Positions 21,898-33,843 of a DNA stretch of 64,000 nt are shown piece after piece (the stretch's first letter is position 1; each line of letters starts with the position of its first letter). The stretch lies in assembly GCF_000143415.4 (NCBI RefSeq), contig NW_003314272.1, positions 295,029-359,028 on the forward strand, written 5' to 3'. Origin of the DNA: Selaginella moellendorffii (Eukaryota > Streptophyta > Lycopodiopsida > Selaginellales > Selaginellaceae). The notes below the pieces were generated by a model. That model was not told where the DNA came from and did no database searches. It was given only the letters and a program-made list of their open reading frames with translations. The translations under genes and the position numbers were made by a program.

Positions 21898-24065
21898 TCA
21901 GGATAATGTTTCTAATTGCAAGGTTGATTTCCTACACTCCACAATTGAGTTGAGCTTTGTCTTGAAGCTCTCATTGCTCCATGGCATCAGGCTGTTTTGT
22001 TGCTTCTACAACTCCAGAGAGCTTATTCTTAAACTTGTTAAGCTTCTGTCAGAACTCATCATCGTAATCACTCTGATTGTCATCATCCATGACAATGGGT
22101 GGCTGCATCACTTTGAGCTGTCAGATCTTGCTATGTTCTACATTCTCTTTCGAGAGTTCCTTGTTTATGTGTTGAGTTTTTGTGCATACAAATCCTTGGA
22201 AAGCCATACCTCAAATGCTCCTCTTGAGCTAGAGAATGTCACTCTGGATCTTTGTGAGCTTCACGTCAAGGGGCTGGTAGACAATGGCATTGATTATAGG
22301 CTGGACTCCATCTCGCATGAAAACACTTATCTACTCATCGTGGAAAAGCGTTGCAAAATCTGCTAGTATCAGCATCTGTGGAGCTGGTTGGAGACGCTGC
22401 ATTTCGTCCATAAATTGGAGAAATCCAGTGTGGAAGCTTAGGCTCGTGGCATTGCTCCTGCTTGGGATGCTCTTGACTGTGGTGTTCACAGTGATGCAGG
22501 ATGTTGTTGGCGTCAGCATCAAGAGCTGGATTTGGTGGTGTTGCTGCATGCTGTAGAGATGCTAGAGGCTGCTCCTACTAGCTCGAGTTCACGTTATGCT
22601 GCTCTAGCTGTGACGACTATGAATTTTGAATGTCCTTCTTGGCACTTATCTCATTCTTGGCATCATTTGGCAAGGTGGTTACTCTTTTAGGATCTTGTTC
22701 TTGAGTCTTCTCTTGAATTTCCTCTCCTTGAGCTTCGTGATATTTGTTGTTGGTTACTTCCTTGATAGCTTTTCTGCTCTATAGTTGTTTCTTTAATAGC
22801 TTTTCTACTCTTGCGTGTAGATGTTGCCTTGGTGTTGTGCATGGGTGATGTTGTCTCAACTGATGCTCTTCATCTCTTTGCTGATGAAGTCGGTGTTGGT
22901 GATGACTCTTCTTCTTCATTTTCTTCATCATCATCATAGAGCAGGATGAAATCTTCTCATCTTTTTGAAGTGCATTCCCTTTTTCTTCGTGTTCGTGGTA
23001 TCTTTATATTCGTGGCTTTGCTTGGTCTTTTATTGCTGTCATCTATTGCTGTCTCTTTGATTTGTAGTGGAATGGTAGTGTCGAGCTTTGGGATGAGTGC
23101 TGCAATGTAGGGAAGTGTGAGTGTTTTGTATTTGAGGTTGTCTTGGATCATCATTATTGTGATGTGGAGTTCCTTGATGAACTATCATAGAGGTAGCTTG
23201 CAATGTCGACTTGTGCTTTCTGCTATAAATCATTGTAGAGAATCATAATTGCTTTGTCTGCGGAAGTCATGGACTTGTGTATCTCTAATGTGGAGATCAA
23301 AAACTTGAGTTGCAGCTTGGCTTCATCGATCACATTGCTCATTTGTAAAGAATTTCCACTATACACTTTGGTGGAATCCCCTTTGTGCATGAAATTGATA
23401 TCACTCATTCTCCATTAGTGGGAAGTTTGAATGCCCACATGAAGTACTTGGTGATCAAGATAAACTTGTAGTTGTTGGTGTGCATAAAGTCTTCCTTGTA
23501 TGCTGGGAGAATCTTTTTGGTGATGTTGATATCATATTGCTTTTCTATGATCTTGGAGAATTCATAAAGGCCGACTTTGTGTAGCCAATATCAAGCTCTT
23601 CAGTCCTCTTCTAAGTAGGATTGCAAGGTGAGAGGAGACTCACTTTAATCATGCTGATGACCTTGGGATTGAAGATGAACTCCTTGGGATGTTGCACACT
23701 TGCGTACCCCACTTTCCCATTTTGTTTTCTTATTCTTGGCACACAGTACTATAACTGGAGGTGCTAGGGTTAGGGATTTCATTCTCTAAATTTGACTAAA
23801 TGTTGAATGGTTTGAGTTCAATTCTCTAGCTTGAATTTTCTCTTTCTTGATATTGTTTTTTTGTTGGAGTATGTTTTCTCTTGATCTTGTGCTCATTTAT
23901 TGTTGAATCTTAGTGGATTGTATGATTGTAAATTGTAGTAGTATCTTTTCTTGATTTCTTGAATTTGGAATTTGAAAATTTTCTTTGAGTTCAGTTTTCA
24001 ATCTTGAGTTTTGCATCCACAAGCTTGGTAAACAACATTAACAAGCTAACGACCTTAGCTGTATT
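21898..24065. other. Decayed repeat-derived DNA, probably minus-strand coding relics
   Basis: Minus-strand frames at 22331-22549 and 23223-23408 look more protein-like than plus-strand ones (e.g. FLQFMDEMQRLQPAPQMLIL), but they are short, stop-interrupted and match no family I recognise. They may be gag or another gene carried by an old element. Confidence 0.35.
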
Positions 24066-25210
24066 ATGACAAATGAACAACCAAAGTACAACATGGATGA
24101 CTTCCCTGACTCCAACATCTTGCGAGTCCATACTTCACCAATTTGGATACATGATATCTACCACTACCTGACAACAACAAAGATACCAAACCAATACATT
24201 ACTTCTGACCAATACAAGCAATTTGTCTTGAGGACAAGACCATATATAGTCATGGGAGGAAAATTGTATAAGAAAGGACAAGATAATATACTACAAAGAT
24301 GTGTATAGCCTAAAGAAACTCAAGATTTACTTGAAGAAGCTCACTACGGACAAGAAAGAGGACACTTTGTAAAAGAAATCATAGCTTGGAAGGTTTTACA
24401 AGCTAGACTTTTGTGGCCAACACTCTGAAATGATTCAACAAATTTTGTCAAGAATATGATATTTGTCAAAGAACCAAGTATGTGCTAAAAATGCAGAATC
24501 AAGAACTTTATCTTATAACTCCTCTTGGAACTATTTCAATGATGGGGACTCAATTTATAGGACCACTTACAAGAAGTTCCAAGTGAAACAAATATATCCT
24601 CATAGCTATTGGCTATATGACGAAGTGGGTTGAAGCTCAACTAATGAAAGCTGTAATAACAAAAAATACAGCAAAGTTCATTTATGAAAACATCATCACA
24701 AGTTTACCTCAAGAACTTGTTACAAATCAAGGAACACACTTCATCAATAAGACCATCAAGATTCTGATTTAAGAGTTCACAATCAAGCATAAAACTTCAA
24801 CACCTATTATCCTCAAGGAAATAGTTAAGCCAAATTTACAAACAAGACTCTCAAGAATATACTCAAGAAGATCACAAAGACAAAAAAAATTGGACAATTA
24901 CATCCATAATGCCCTATGGGCATATTGAACTACTTATAAAGTTTCAAAAAACTCGACATCATTCAAGTTTGCCTACATTTTAGATATCTTGACACCACTT
25001 GAGTACATTGTTTCTTCATTGCGAATGGCAATACATTACAAGATCAACCAAAAAGAATCAGTCAAGAGAAGTTTAGCAATGCTAAAAAAGCTTGATGAAG
25101 AATGACTACAAGCAATTTAGACACTCAAAGCCATTCAAGCTAGAAGAAAAGTCAACCACAACAGAAAAAAAACAACTCAAGAAAAGTGAAGAATTCAAGT
25201 GTAAATTACA
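24066..25210 (+). pseudogene. Ty3/gypsy integrase relic
   Basis: A frame from 24066 runs to YKKGQDNILQRCV, then PKETQDLLEEAHYGQERGHF and KVLQARLLWPTL, which is the HHCC zinc-binding region of Ty3/gypsy integrases. Downstream GYMTKWVEAQ-like, NIITSLPQELVTNQGTHF-like and LEYIVSSLRMAI-like stretches follow the integrase core and its C-terminal region. Many TAA/TAG codons and frame slips are present. It is probably the 3' part of the same element as the gag and RT relics, split by later insertions. Confidence 0.75.
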
Positions 25211-26828
25211 AATTTTTCCTTTATAATTTGCCAACTTATAGCCTTAATTAAGTTCTCTCACTAAATTTCCCACCTATTGTACTAGCCCCTACTTAGTCGT
25301 ACTTAATTTCAGCAACTCACTGCACAAGCAACAGAGTGTTAACCATCCATCCACAGATTCCTAAATTCTCTTCCAATCCCCCTCCCCGAGTTAAACTAGA
25401 CTTAAAGCTCGGCTACACTCCCCACAGGTACAAGCAACCAAGCATACTAAGCCTCTAGGTTTTTAACATCCCTTAGTACAACAAGGCTTGATCATAGGAT
25501 CTTCTAAATCCCAAGTCTTGGGTGCAACACTTGCTTCAGGACATTGGGGGGAAACACCATGGCTTAATGGCCTGGTATGGGTACCCTTACTCACTTCCAT
25601 CTTGAAGGGAAGGCTCAAGCCCCAAAGAAGGGGCAAGGAATGAGCCATAAGGTATTCAAGTGGGGCACCATTCCATATGAGCCGGGAGCACTGTAATTAG
25701 TTTTCCTTCCAAGAGTGGGAGCTGCTTTTGACTATTTCCTTGGGTGGCCCCTCTGGCCTCACCCGAGTCCATGCTCACTCCCACCTAAGACCTTTAAGTT
25801 CCAGTCTCAACCTCAAGTCAATTTGGAATTATCATTAGAGAGTTCTTTCAAGACTGGTTTCTAGACCTCATTAGTCCTACTATACTTTTGGAACCCCTAC
25901 AACCCCCCTCCCTCCCCCCTAGGAGACACACACTTTGGGCTTTCACCCCATGACTTGTATTAGTATTCAGACTCAGTCTCGAACTTGATCTTGGACTCAA
26001 TCTTGGACTTGACTTTGGACTCGGTCTCGGACTCAATCTCAGACTCGATCTTGGACCTGACCTCAAACTCAGTCTTGGACTCAATCTTGGACTCGGTCTC
26101 AGGCACGATCTGGGATCTTAGACTCGGTTTTGAACTCAGTCTCAGACTCAATCTCGGACTTGGTCTTAAACTCGGTTTCAGACTCGATCTTCAACTTGGT
26201 CTCGAACTTAGTCTTGGACTTGGTCTTGGACTTAGTTTCGGACTTGATCTCAAACTCAGTCTCGAACTTGATCTCATCCGATGAACTCTTTATTATTTCA
26301 ATCGTGCTTTCAAGGATCCTTTAGCGTATGACACCTTAGGGAGTTGGTTCCTTACATTAAAGTTAAAGATCAAGTTCTATGATTTCGAGGAAATATAAAG
26401 AAAATTGGCTCAAAGACAAAATCAAGATAGAAAAGACCATTCCTTATCCAACAATTCAAAGCTTTAGAAATGGTAGCAATTACAACACTCTAACGAATAT
26501 TTCCAAATTGTTAACCTTAACAAGCTCAAAAAATACTGATCAATCAATATAAATCTTATCAATAATGCTAGGAAGAAGTGAAGAATACAACATTGAAACT
26601 CAAGAATCTAATACTAAACAAAATTATGAGCATGATATTTAACAATTCAAGAACTCACAACACAAAACTCAAGACTTAAAAAAAAGGGAAATTAACTTAA
26701 AGAAATTTTAAGAAATTAAGCTCATGAAATCAAGCTCAAGATCCAAACTCAAGAAATCAACTCAAATAAAAACTTCAATGATTAAACATAAGAAGACAAC
26801 TCCAAGAAGACTTAGGATGCCTTGTTTG
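25211..26828 (-). mobile_element. Decayed minus-strand LTR with worn minisatellite
   Basis: Near 25880 the sequence CTACTATACTTTTGGAAC and then CTTTGGGCTTTCACCCC match the segment preceding the minisatellite in young LTRs. From about 25965 to 26275 a degraded 6/12-bp array (GACTTG/GACTCG with CGATCTTG-type spacers) follows. The flanks are too decayed to set ends. Confidence 0.6.
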
Positions 26829-28595
26829 TGTAAGCGACTAATTTTTCCATTCTACTTTAGTCACTTAACCACACCTCCGACCACTTGGAGAAGTCTCATT
26901 CACAACCTCCATAAGTTCAATTCAGGACTTGGGACTTGCTAGCCCCAAGAATGGCATCCATGCCACTCAACCCTTGCACCTGGTCTAAGTGCTCCACGTG
27001 TCCGATCCCATGACCGACACTCAAAGGTACCACCGACATAGCAGCCTGTTACGCTAAGGCCATGCCCAATCACCTTTGCCGCATTGGTAGTCCAATACCA
27101 CTTGCAACACAGTCTTGTCTCTCCAAGACTGGGCCAACCATCCATGAGTGGTCATCCCAGATCCACTCCTTAGCATCCTTAGGATGCCCACTGACAAGGG
27201 GAATAGCCTTCTCCAATATCCCTTTTCTGGTCCCCACCAAGTCCCTTTCTGCCCACGGCCGTGTTCACTAGCACTACCACTGAATTGAGGCCCACCGGCC
27301 CGACCACTAAGTCCCACAGTCCTCTGGGACTTCCTCACCACACGACTGTGTCCTTGGTCACTACCCCAGAGGACTACTCCTCTTCCTTTCCACAGTCTGG
27401 GCCTTTGGGACAACATTTCGGAACACCGTGGCCTTACGCGAGCCACCTGGGTACTCTCCCCGCCTTTCGCCTTTAGGTGCTCTAGCCATGGGCTTAGAGC
27501 GAGGTTCCGTTGAGCCACGCCTTTTATCCAAGTAGGTAGTGCCACCCACACTTGGACTGGGAGCATCGGCTAGTCGATCTCCCGGGGGAACTAGAGCCGG
27601 CTCTTGAACACTTTACCAAGCTACCCCGCTTGTCGGTCCGTATTCACTCTAGTCTTGGACTTCCCAGTGGTCAGTTCATCACCCAACACTGGGTCTGGCC
27701 TTCCTGGGCCAAACTAGGCTTTCCTGGCCAAACTGGCTCCACTGCAGTCCTCCCCCTTACTATACTTTTGGAGCTCACCAAACCCCCCAGGGTCTGGGAG
27801 ACGAATGCTTTGGGCTTTCACCCTCTCAGACTCGAACTCGGACTCGGACTCGGGCTCGGGCTCGGTCTTAGCCTTGGCTTCGGACTCGGTCTCGGTCCCG
27901 GTCTCGGTCTCGGTCTCGTTCCCAGTCTCAGTCTCGACCTCGGACTCCATCTCGGGTCCTTCTTGGACTCCATCTCGGACTCCATCTCGGACTCTGTCTC
28001 GGTCCATCTCAGACTCCATCTCGGACTCCATCTCGGACTCCATCTCGGTCCATCTCGGACTCCATCTCGGGTCCATCTCGGACTCCGTCTCGGTCCACCT
28101 CGGACTCCATCTCGGACTCCATCTTGGGTCCATCTCAGACTCCATCTCGGACTCCATCTCGGGTCCATCTCAGACTCCATCTCAGTCCACCTCGGACTCC
28201 ATCTCGAACTCCATCTCGGGTCCATCTCGGACTCCATCTCGGACTCCGTCTTGGGTCCATCTTGGACTCCGTCTCGGACTCCACTTCGGACTCCATATCG
28301 GACTCCATTTTGGGTCCATCTCGGACTCCAGCTAGGGTCCGTCTCGGACTCCATCTCGGACACTTCCACGTGTCATGTGTTGGTCCTTTTTGGGTCCCTT
28401 TTTGGAGCCTTGCTTATTGCTCGCTTCGTGCTCGCTCCTTGAGCACTTTGTTGGGAGTTCCACTCCCGCTCTCGACCTTCCAAGTCAGAGCTTTTAGTCC
28501 ATACGTGTTACACTCGTTTGGGCTTTTGCTTCGGCCACTACCACATGGCACCCTTTCCGGCTCCACTTTGGGGCCTAGGGATTTTGTGTCTCACA
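26829..28595 (-). mobile_element. LTR (3' LTR of a minus-strand LARD-like element, host copy)
   Basis: On the minus strand it starts TGTGAGACACAAAATCCC and ends TAGTCGCTTACA (TG...CA). It lacks a primer-binding site on its left, so it is the 3' LTR; the internal region lies to its right. It contains a minisatellite at about 27828-28360. No long terminal gene is present. Confidence 0.85.
27828..28360. repeat. LTR minisatellite array (6/11/12-bp units)
   Basis: Begins with 6-bp GGACTC/GGTCTC units and passes into 12-bp GGACTCCATCTC and 11-bp GGGTCCATCTC units. The units lack stop codons in several frames on both strands, which creates long spurious open frames. Confidence 0.9.
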
Positions 28596-29518
28596 ACTCC
28601 ACCACCCATAGACAAAGTTCGATGCCCTCATCAAACGGTAAACCCTTTTATAAAGTAACACCCACAGGTATTACCATTCCCATCCTTGGCACTCGGCCAA
28701 TATTTGTTTATGGTTTGACCCCGAAGGCTCACCATGCCTTGTCCATCCTCTAAGGAGGATAGTCTCTCCAACTTAGAGACTGATTGGACCACTTGTGGTG
28801 GTTCTTTCCATTTATTGGTTTAGTTCTCGCTAAACTTGTTAGAGACACCGTCTATCTCAATCCCACTACTCCATCTTGAGTAGTCTCAATTTTCATCGAT
28901 ATAACCTTTGCACTTTGGAACGTTTACTTTTGACTTCTTGAAGTCAATTTTCCTAGGTGTCTTCGACACCTTACATTGCACATATTGTGCAAGTCCACTT
29001 CCCTATCCTAGGAAGTTATTTACTTGAGGGCACCATCATCCTCTTTTCTATTTTGTGCCACCCTTGGCACTACGTTCCAATTATCATCATTTGTGCCAGG
29101 GCTGTCCACGGCCCTATCCTTTGGCTATTTTTGCCACTCCTCACTTGGAGCTTTTACTTGGGAATCTATCCTTGGAAGTCCACCTCCTTTTCCGCAATTT
29201 GTTAGCATCAAACACATTTGTGTTCCTTGGCTAACTTTGCCATTTGGATTCCTTCCCATGATTGCCATGGCTCTTTTCTTGGCCATTGGTCTTTTGCTCC
29301 TATCCTTGATTGTTGCACCCAGCAACATAGGATCGCTACCTCCATTTTTGAGGTTTCCTTTCGGTTCCATAGCAAACACTTTGCTTTGCCAAGTCCAGAG
29401 GGTGTTCACCCCTAGTACGTCTCTTTAACATTTTCTGTCGTGGGCCCTATCCACGGCCCAACTTTTTGAGACCCTCCCTTGGATCTCTTATAAAGACTAC
29501 TTTCCTTGGACTTACTAT
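28596..29518 (-). mobile_element. Internal region of the minus-strand host element, part 1
   Basis: Non-coding internal sequence of the family, starting with the polypurine-side segment (minus strand GGGTGGTGGAGT before the LTR). It is cut by the plus-strand insertion after ACTAT at 29514-29518 and resumes at 36122. Confidence 0.8.
29514..29518. repeat. Target-site duplication ACTAT, left
   Basis: ACTAT directly precedes the TG of the plus-strand element and is repeated at 36122-36126 directly after its terminal CA. Confidence 0.85.
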
Positions 29519-29751
29519 TGTGAGACACAAAATCCCTAGGCCCCAAAGTGGAGCCGGAAAGGGTGCCACGTGGTAGTGGCCGAAGCGAGAGCCAAACGAG
29601 TGTAACACATTTGGACCAAAAGCTCCGACTTGAAAAGTCAAGAGCGGGAGTGGAACTCCCAACGAAGTGCTCGAGGAACGAGCACGAAGAGAGCAAAAGG
29701 CGAGGCTCCAAAAAGGGGACCCAAAAGGACCAACACATGACACGTGGGAGT

Positions 29752-30350
29752 GTCCGAGATGGACTCGAGTTGGAGTCCGAAGTGGAGTCCGAGATGGACC
29801 CGAGTTGGAGTCCGAAATGGAGTCCGAGATGGACCCGAGATGGAGTCCGAGATGGAGTCCGAAGTGGAGTCGGAGGTGGACCCGAGATGGACCCGAGTTG
29901 GAGTCCGAAGTGGAGTCCGAGATAGACCCGAGATGGAGTCCGAGATGGAGTCCGAGGTGGACCCGAGATGGACCCGAGTTGGAGTCCGAAGTGGAGTCCG
30001 AGATGGACCCGAGATGGAGTCCGAGATGGAGTCCGAGATGGAGTCCGAGGTGGACCCGAGATGGACCCGAAATGGAGTCCGAGATGGACCCGAGATGGAG
30101 TCCGAGATGGAGTCCGAGATGGACCCGAGATGGACCCGAGATGGAGTCCGAGATGGAGTCCGAGATGGAGTCCGAAGTCGAGACCGAGACTGGGACCGGG
30201 ACCGGGACCGAGACCGAGACCGAGATCGGGACCGAGACCGAGACCGAGGCCGAGGCCAAGACCGAGCCCGAGCCCGAGTCTGAGTCCGAATCCGAGTCCG
30301 AGTCTGAGTCCGAGTCCGAGTCCGAGTCCGAGTCCGAGTTCGAGTCCGGA
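29752..30350. repeat. LTR minisatellite array
   Basis: Units read GGAGTCCGAGAT / GGACCCGAGAT on the plus strand, with 6-bp GAGTCC/GAGACC units at the far end. The order of variant units differs from the other LTR copies. Confidence 0.9.
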
Positions 30351-30446
30351 GCTTGAGAGGGTGAAAGCCCAAAGCATTCGTCTCCCAGACCCTGGGGGGT
30401 TTGGTGAGCTCCAAAAGTATAGTAGGGGGAGGACTGCAGTGGAGCC

Positions 30447-30520
30447 AGTTTGGCCAGGAAAGGCCAGTTTGGCCAGGAAAGGCCAGTTTGGCCAGGAAAG
30501 GCCAGTTTGGCCCAGGAAGG
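30447..30520 (+). repeat. 20-bp tandem repeat in the LTR
   Basis: About four copies of CAGTTTGGCCAGGAAAGGC occur here. Other LTR copies have two or three, so this is a second variable-number repeat in the same LTR. Confidence 0.85.
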
Positions 30521-31392
30521 CCGGACCCAGTGTTGGGTGATGAGCTGCCCACTGGGAAGTCCAAGACTAGAGTGAACATGGACCGACAAGCGGGGTAGCT
30601 TGGTGAAGTGTTCAAGAGCCGGCTCTAGTTCCCCCGGGAGATCGACTGGCCGATGCTCCCAGTCCAAGTGTGGGTGGCACTACCTACTTGGATACCTGGT
30701 GTGGCTCAACGGAACCCGCTCTAAGCCCATGGCTAGAGCACCCAAGGGCAGAAGGCGAGGAGAGTACCCAGGTGGCTCGCGTAAGGCCACGGTGTTCCGA
30801 AATGTTGTCCCAAAGGCCCAGACTGTGGAAAGGAAGAGGAGCAGTCCTTTGGGGTAGTGACCAAGGACACAGTTGTGTGGTGAGGAAGTCCCAGAGGACT
30901 GTGGGACTTAGTGGTCAGGCCTATGGGTCTCGATCCAGTGGCAGTGTTGGCAAACACGACCAGGGGCAGAAAGGGACTTAGTGGGGACTGACAGAGGGAT
31001 ATTGGGGAAGGCTATTCCCCTTGTCGGTGGGCATCCTAAGGATGCTAAGGAGTGGATCTGAGATGACCACTCACGGATGGTTTGCCTAGTCTTGGAGAGC
31101 CAAGACTGTGATGCAAGTGGTATTGGACTACCAGTGTGGCAAAGGTGATTGGGCATGGCCTTAGCGTAACAGGCTGCTATGTCGGTGGTACCTTTGAGTG
31201 TCGGTCATGGGATCGGACATGTGGAGCACTTGGACCAAGTGCAAATGTTGAGTGGCATGGATGCCATTCTCGGGGCTAGCAAGTCCCAAGTCTTGGATTG
31301 GACTTATGGAGGTTGTGAATGAGACTTCTCCAAGTGGTCAGAGGTGTGGTTAAGTGACTAAAGTAGAATGGAAAATTTAGTCGCTTACAATT

Positions 31393-31404
31393 TGGTATCG
31401 GAGC
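31393..31404 (+). other. Primer-binding site for initiator-Met tRNA
   Basis: TGGTATCGGAGC stands 3 nt after the LTR end. The plant tRNA-iMet primer site is TGGTATCAGAGC, so there is one mismatch here. The copies at 49530-49541 (perfect) and near 55619-55628 occupy the same position. Confidence 0.85.
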
Positions 31405-33738
31405 TGTTCCTTAGTCCGACTTTTATTGGTGCTCAAGTATATCACCACTAGTGTTGGCATCAGAAGGTCTGAGGAGTGGGCCTATCCTTGAGGAGTAGCA
31501 AGTCGGGAAGACATGGCTCTCCATTACAGTTCATGTGTGAACTTGTAGACGAGGTGGTGGATAGAAAAGGGCCAATAATAGAACGACTTTGGGATCTTGG
31601 GAACAGTGGAAGGTTTTCCTCATATAGTTGAGGTTGGTGCTCATGAATGTGAGACCAAAGGTAATGACCGTGGAAGGTCAAATATGGAAGAGGACTCAAG
31701 TCCTTGAAATGGTAGCCGGGGCTACCTTTAATAAATGCTGGAACAACCCAAGGAGTTGGGGAGTGTACTTAGAGATGAGTGGTATTCTCATCGCATGGAC
31801 AAGTAGTCCTAAGGGGCAAAAGTTGCCCCCAGAGAACAAAATCAAGTGTCGGAGTAACACTTGTGAAAATAGTTCTTTTGAGTAGGACAGGAATGCAAGA
31901 AGTGTATTCCAGTGAGCTAGTGCCTCACAAGTAGGACCTTACGGGTCTGTGGATTAACCAAGTCCAAAACTGCTGGATGACTCAAGTAGAGTCAAGGGAT
32001 GGTCCTAAAAGGACTGAGGGAAGCATTTGGACTGAGGTGTGTTGTACCCCACAAAGGATGGGGGGGGATCATAGGATCCAAGGATGAGAATAGAGGGTAT
32101 CTCATCGATGGCAAAATGTGCCATGCTAAAGTTATGGGAAAGGTGTTCCCAGAAGAAAACAACTTTGACATAAAGTTGTGTGTGACCTTTATGGTGCAGT
32201 GCTAACGGATGGTTGGCATGAGAAAGAGCGGTGTTGGTCTTGGCAAAGACTTAGACACGAAGGGGAAATGTCATAGAGGTAGGCTCGTGGAGCTGATGGT
32301 GTGAAGACACCAAATGTGCCAAGGTGTGATACCTTGAGGCTATGTTGGTGGGTTCATGAGAACCCCTTGCCAAAGGAATCCCAATGGAAATGGGAATAGC
32401 ATAGCCTAAGCTGCAGAGCATGCAGTTGGAGTGTGGTGACCCAGATATGATGGAGGTGTGAAAGCACCAAGCAATGAGTTGTAGGACTTGACAACTATGA
32501 GGCAACTAAGCAAGAGGTGCAAAATAACTGGTTAAACGGGTAGAAGGTAGCTACCCAAGACTTCTTAATAGCATAAGGAAGTTGGATATACCCTTAAGGG
32601 GGATAAGTTGCTTGTGTTGCGATATAGTAAGTCAATGTCATAAAAGGAAATACTCATTGTCAAGAAAGCCATCATTGGGACACCCGGACACTCTAGAACA
32701 CCAGAAGGTGGTGTTTGATGTCGCGAGGGCAATGGATAAAGCCCAAGGGACTAAGTCCCTAGCGAATGATGGATAGAAGGTGCTATCCAAATGTCCAAGG
32801 TTGCGGAGACAGGAGAGGACTGTCTACCCGAGTTGGACAAAGCCAAAAATGGAATTTTGGCAAGGCTAGTGATGGGCATGTAAAGGCCCATAAGCAACAA
32901 TGTAATCCCAGTGTGTGGGATTATAAGGTGAGCATACCCGGATTGAGGAACCACTCCCTAGGCTATTGGGTAGGTTCATCCCTAAGAATACTTGCTAAAG
33001 CGTGATAGAAAGTGCAAAGCTATCCTCCTGGTCTGGAGGAGAATGACCAAAGGAAAGGTGTGAAGCCAAAAAGCAAGAAGTAAGGGGATAGAACCGAACC
33101 ATAGGAATCAAAGGGCATAACCAAGGTTGGTTATGCCAGCTGGGAGTGGAGAATCAAGTGGGGGCTCGAGGGTGTTGCCGCTAGCAACCGTGATGCCATG
33201 GAGAGTCTAAAATATGGAATTGTCCATGTTAGACTATGTGGCATTTTGAAAGCTTGCGAAAGGGGAGGCCTTAGCAAGCTGAGGGACAGAGTTCCTTCAA
33301 GGTTCCCAAAGACGATTCTAGGTAGCGTAGTACCTAGAAAGGCCAAGTGTAAATGGTTCATGGAACGCGCGAAATCAGAGTGGCGCAGCAGAAGCGTGGT
33401 CTTGAAGCTTGCCATGAGGCAAGGTTATCAAGGTTAGGGAAGTAGGTCCCGAGTGTTCAAAGAGAGGGCTTTGAACGAAAGTCGATGGTCAAGGACTTTC
33501 ACGCTTATGCAGGAACCATGTTACAGTGGTCGGAGGACTTGCCAAGTGAGATTGGCACGTCGGGGGAACAAATACCCTAGTTGAAGGTGATAACTTCAAA
33601 AGGGGTGGGCCATGGGGCCGAGCATGGAGGAGTCCATGCATGATCACAGACATGTCAAGTGAGAGGACTTGGCAGTGTGGAGGAACTAGGTTCCTAAGCT
33701 GTGATCTGTAGCGCGCTTTCAAAATAAGTTGGTGCACC

Positions 33739-33843
33739 GGCGTGGGGAGTCACGTCAGGCATCTTGTGTGATGCCATCCGTAGATGCATATACGGAGGTT
33801 GGGTTCGAGTCCCGACCCTCTAGTGCTTGGGTTCGAGTCCCAA
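33739..33843 (+). ncRNA. tRNA-like chain of hairpins with two T-arms / B-boxes
   Basis: Successive stems: GGCGTG/CACGTC (33739-33756), GGCATC/GATGCC (33758-33775), CCGTA/TACGG (33778-33795), and TTGGG-TTCGAGT-CCCGA (33799-33815). A second perfect T-arm, TTGGG-TTCGAGT-CCCAA, is at 33827-33843. GGTTCGAGTCC is the pol III B-box and tRNA T-loop consensus. Minus-strand copies lie at about 36664-36772, 47095-47198 and 53041-53150. In them the GGCATC/GATGCC loop sequence changes while the stem stays paired. It could be a tRNA-derived (SINE-like) relic or a functional RNA element of the retrotransposon. Confidence 0.5.

Larger units (their letters stand above)
29519..31389 (+). mobile_element. 5' LTR of the plus-strand element
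   Basis: 1871 nt from TGTGAGACAC to CGCTTACA. It includes a minisatellite at about 29752-30350, a 20-bp GC-rich tandem repeat at about 30447-30520 and a unique right half. Confidence 0.88.

Noticed and set aside
21809-22366. 185-codon plus-strand frame as a possible membrane protein gene.
   Set aside because: Its first part is the antisense of a decayed LTR (CCACTACCACATGGCACCC ... TTTGTGTCTCAT), it starts at a non-ATG codon and shows no domain.
27828-28360. CRISPR-like or centromeric satellite array.
   Set aside because: Units are contiguous without unique spacers, and the arrays lie at a fixed position inside LTRs.
31240-31275. GGCATGGATGCCATTC in the LTRs as another copy of the 22-bp palindrome.
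   Set aside because: Only the short arms match; it lacks the GGCC centre and is part of conserved unique LTR sequence.
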